DNA of 6,891 bases from the NCBI GenBank assembly GCA_943331145.2, contig CALQKL020000117.1, positions 1 to 6,891 of the forward strand. Direction: 5' to 3'. Position numbers and translations under genes: made by a program. Origin of the DNA: Chitinophaga pinensis (GTDB taxonomy: Bacteria; Bacteroidota; Bacteroidia; Chitinophagales; Chitinophagaceae). Of this stretch, positions 6,233 through 6,891 are shown in pieces. The notes beneath the pieces are model-generated. The model had not been told where the DNA came from and did no database searches. It saw nothing but the letters and a program-made list of their open reading frames with translations. How positions within the stretch are numbered: position 1 is the first letter of the stretch; the number at the start of each line of letters is the position of its first letter.

Positions 6233-6891
6233 ATGTTATCAAAAATACAATCAACAGGAACAAAAGATACAAGAAGTGGATTTGGAGACGGAATTCTAGA
6301 AGCAGCGAGAGAAAATCCAAACATTATTGCTTTAACAGCTGATTTGGCGGGTTCACTTAAACTTAACGGATTTATTAAAGAATTTCCAGAGCGTTTTATT
6401 CAATGTGGTATAGCAGAAGCTAATATGATGGGTATTGCTGCTGGATTAACCATTGGCGGAAAAATTCCTTTCACTACTACATTTGCTAACTTTTCTACGG
6501 GAAGGGTTTATGATCAAATTCGTCAGAGTATTGCTTATAGCGGAAAAAATGTAAAAATATGTGCTTCACATGCTGGCTTAACACTTGGAGAAGATGGCGC
6601 TACGCATCAAATTCTTGAAGATATTGGCATGATGAAAATGTTGCCCGATATGACAGTTGTAGTTCCTTGTGATTATGCACAAACAAAAGCAGCTACAAAA
6701 GCAATTGCAAATATGGAAGGACCAGTTTATCTACGTTTTGGTCGTCCCGCTTGGCCAATGTTTACACAAGAATCTGATTTCGTATTAGGCAAAGCACAAG
6801 TACTTGCAAATGGAACTGATGTGAGCATTTTCGCTTGCGGCCATTTGGTTTGGCTAGCTGTTGAAGCTGCAAAATTGCTTGAAGAAAAAGG
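6233..6891 (+). CDS. Transketolase C-terminal subunit (split type), partial 3' end
   Basis: The gene is open from the ATG at 6233 to the right edge: 219 codons plus 2 bases, with no stop. The product is the pyrimidine-binding domain and the start of the C-terminal domain of a thiamine-diphosphate transketolase. Landmarks are RFIQCGIAEANMMGIAAGL (54-72) with E62 as the glutamate that activates the cofactor, SHAGLTLGEDGATHQ (112-126), and PVYLRFGRP (164-172). The N-terminal ThDP/Mg-binding domain (GHxxxG, GDG) is absent, because the ATG begins directly at the linker into the pyrimidine domain. This is therefore the second half of a split transketolase as found in many bacteria and archaea, and it needs a separate N-terminal partner. 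The upstream neighbour is galE, not that partner. It would act in the cytosol, exchanging two-carbon units in the pentose phosphate pathway. A loose AAAAGGTAAAG precedes the start. Confidence 0.9.
   Translation, partial: MLSKIQSTGTKDTRSGFGDGILEAARENPNIIALTADLAGSLKLNGFIKEFPERFIQCGIAEANMMGIAAGLTIGGKIPFTTTFANFSTGRVYDQIRQSIAYSGKNVKICASHAGLTLGEDGATHQILEDIGMMKMLPDMTVVVPCDYAQTKAATKAIANMEGPVYLRFGRPAWPMFTQESDFVLGKAQVLANGTDVSIFACGHLVWLAVEAAKLLEEK

Overview
This is an AT-rich window from a chromosome that most resembles Bacteroidota (Sphingobacteriia/Chitinophagia-like is my guess; genus not resolved). The case rests on a perfect TAnnTTTG-type -7 promoter box, start codons that mostly lack a good GGAGG-type ribosome binding site, a two-gene (split) style of transketolase, and a DUF47 protein paired with a Pit phosphate permease. 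Every gene is of a recognisable family. I found no mobile element, CRISPR array, tRNA or rRNA, and no stretch over 300 bases without a gene.

Layout. Bases 1-763 (+) hold the tail of a NarX/LiaS-type sensor kinase overlapping a complete NarL/FixJ response regulator. Convergent to it, 776-1813 (-) encodes the tRNA-dihydrouridine synthase DusB. A 40-bp divergent intergenic stretch separates dusB from a CPBP-family (CAAX-protease-like) membrane protein at 1854-2843 (+). The 142-bp gap 2844-2985 is dense in signals: a terminator-like hairpin, an 11-bp-periodic array of TTAACT repeats, and a strong -7 box. It leads into a phosphate module: a DUF47/PhoU-like protein (2986-3633) and a Pit inorganic phosphate transporter (3683-5104), with a perfect 13-bp inverted repeat between them. 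Then come galE (UDP-glucose 4-epimerase, 5182-6213) and, 19 bp later, the start of a gene for the C-terminal half of a transketolase (6233 to the window edge).

How they work together. The kinase and regulator form a two-component system with unknown signal. DUF47 and Pit almost certainly act together in low-affinity phosphate uptake. The repeats in front of them look like a PHO box: four consecutive 11-bp units, three with an identical TTAACT core, ending where a -33 element would be. That arrangement would suit activation by a PhoB/PhoP-type regulator and is the most interesting item here. galE and the transketolase half-gene look like a sugar/cell-envelope or pentose-phosphate pair, probably co-transcribed, with no proven link to phosphate uptake.
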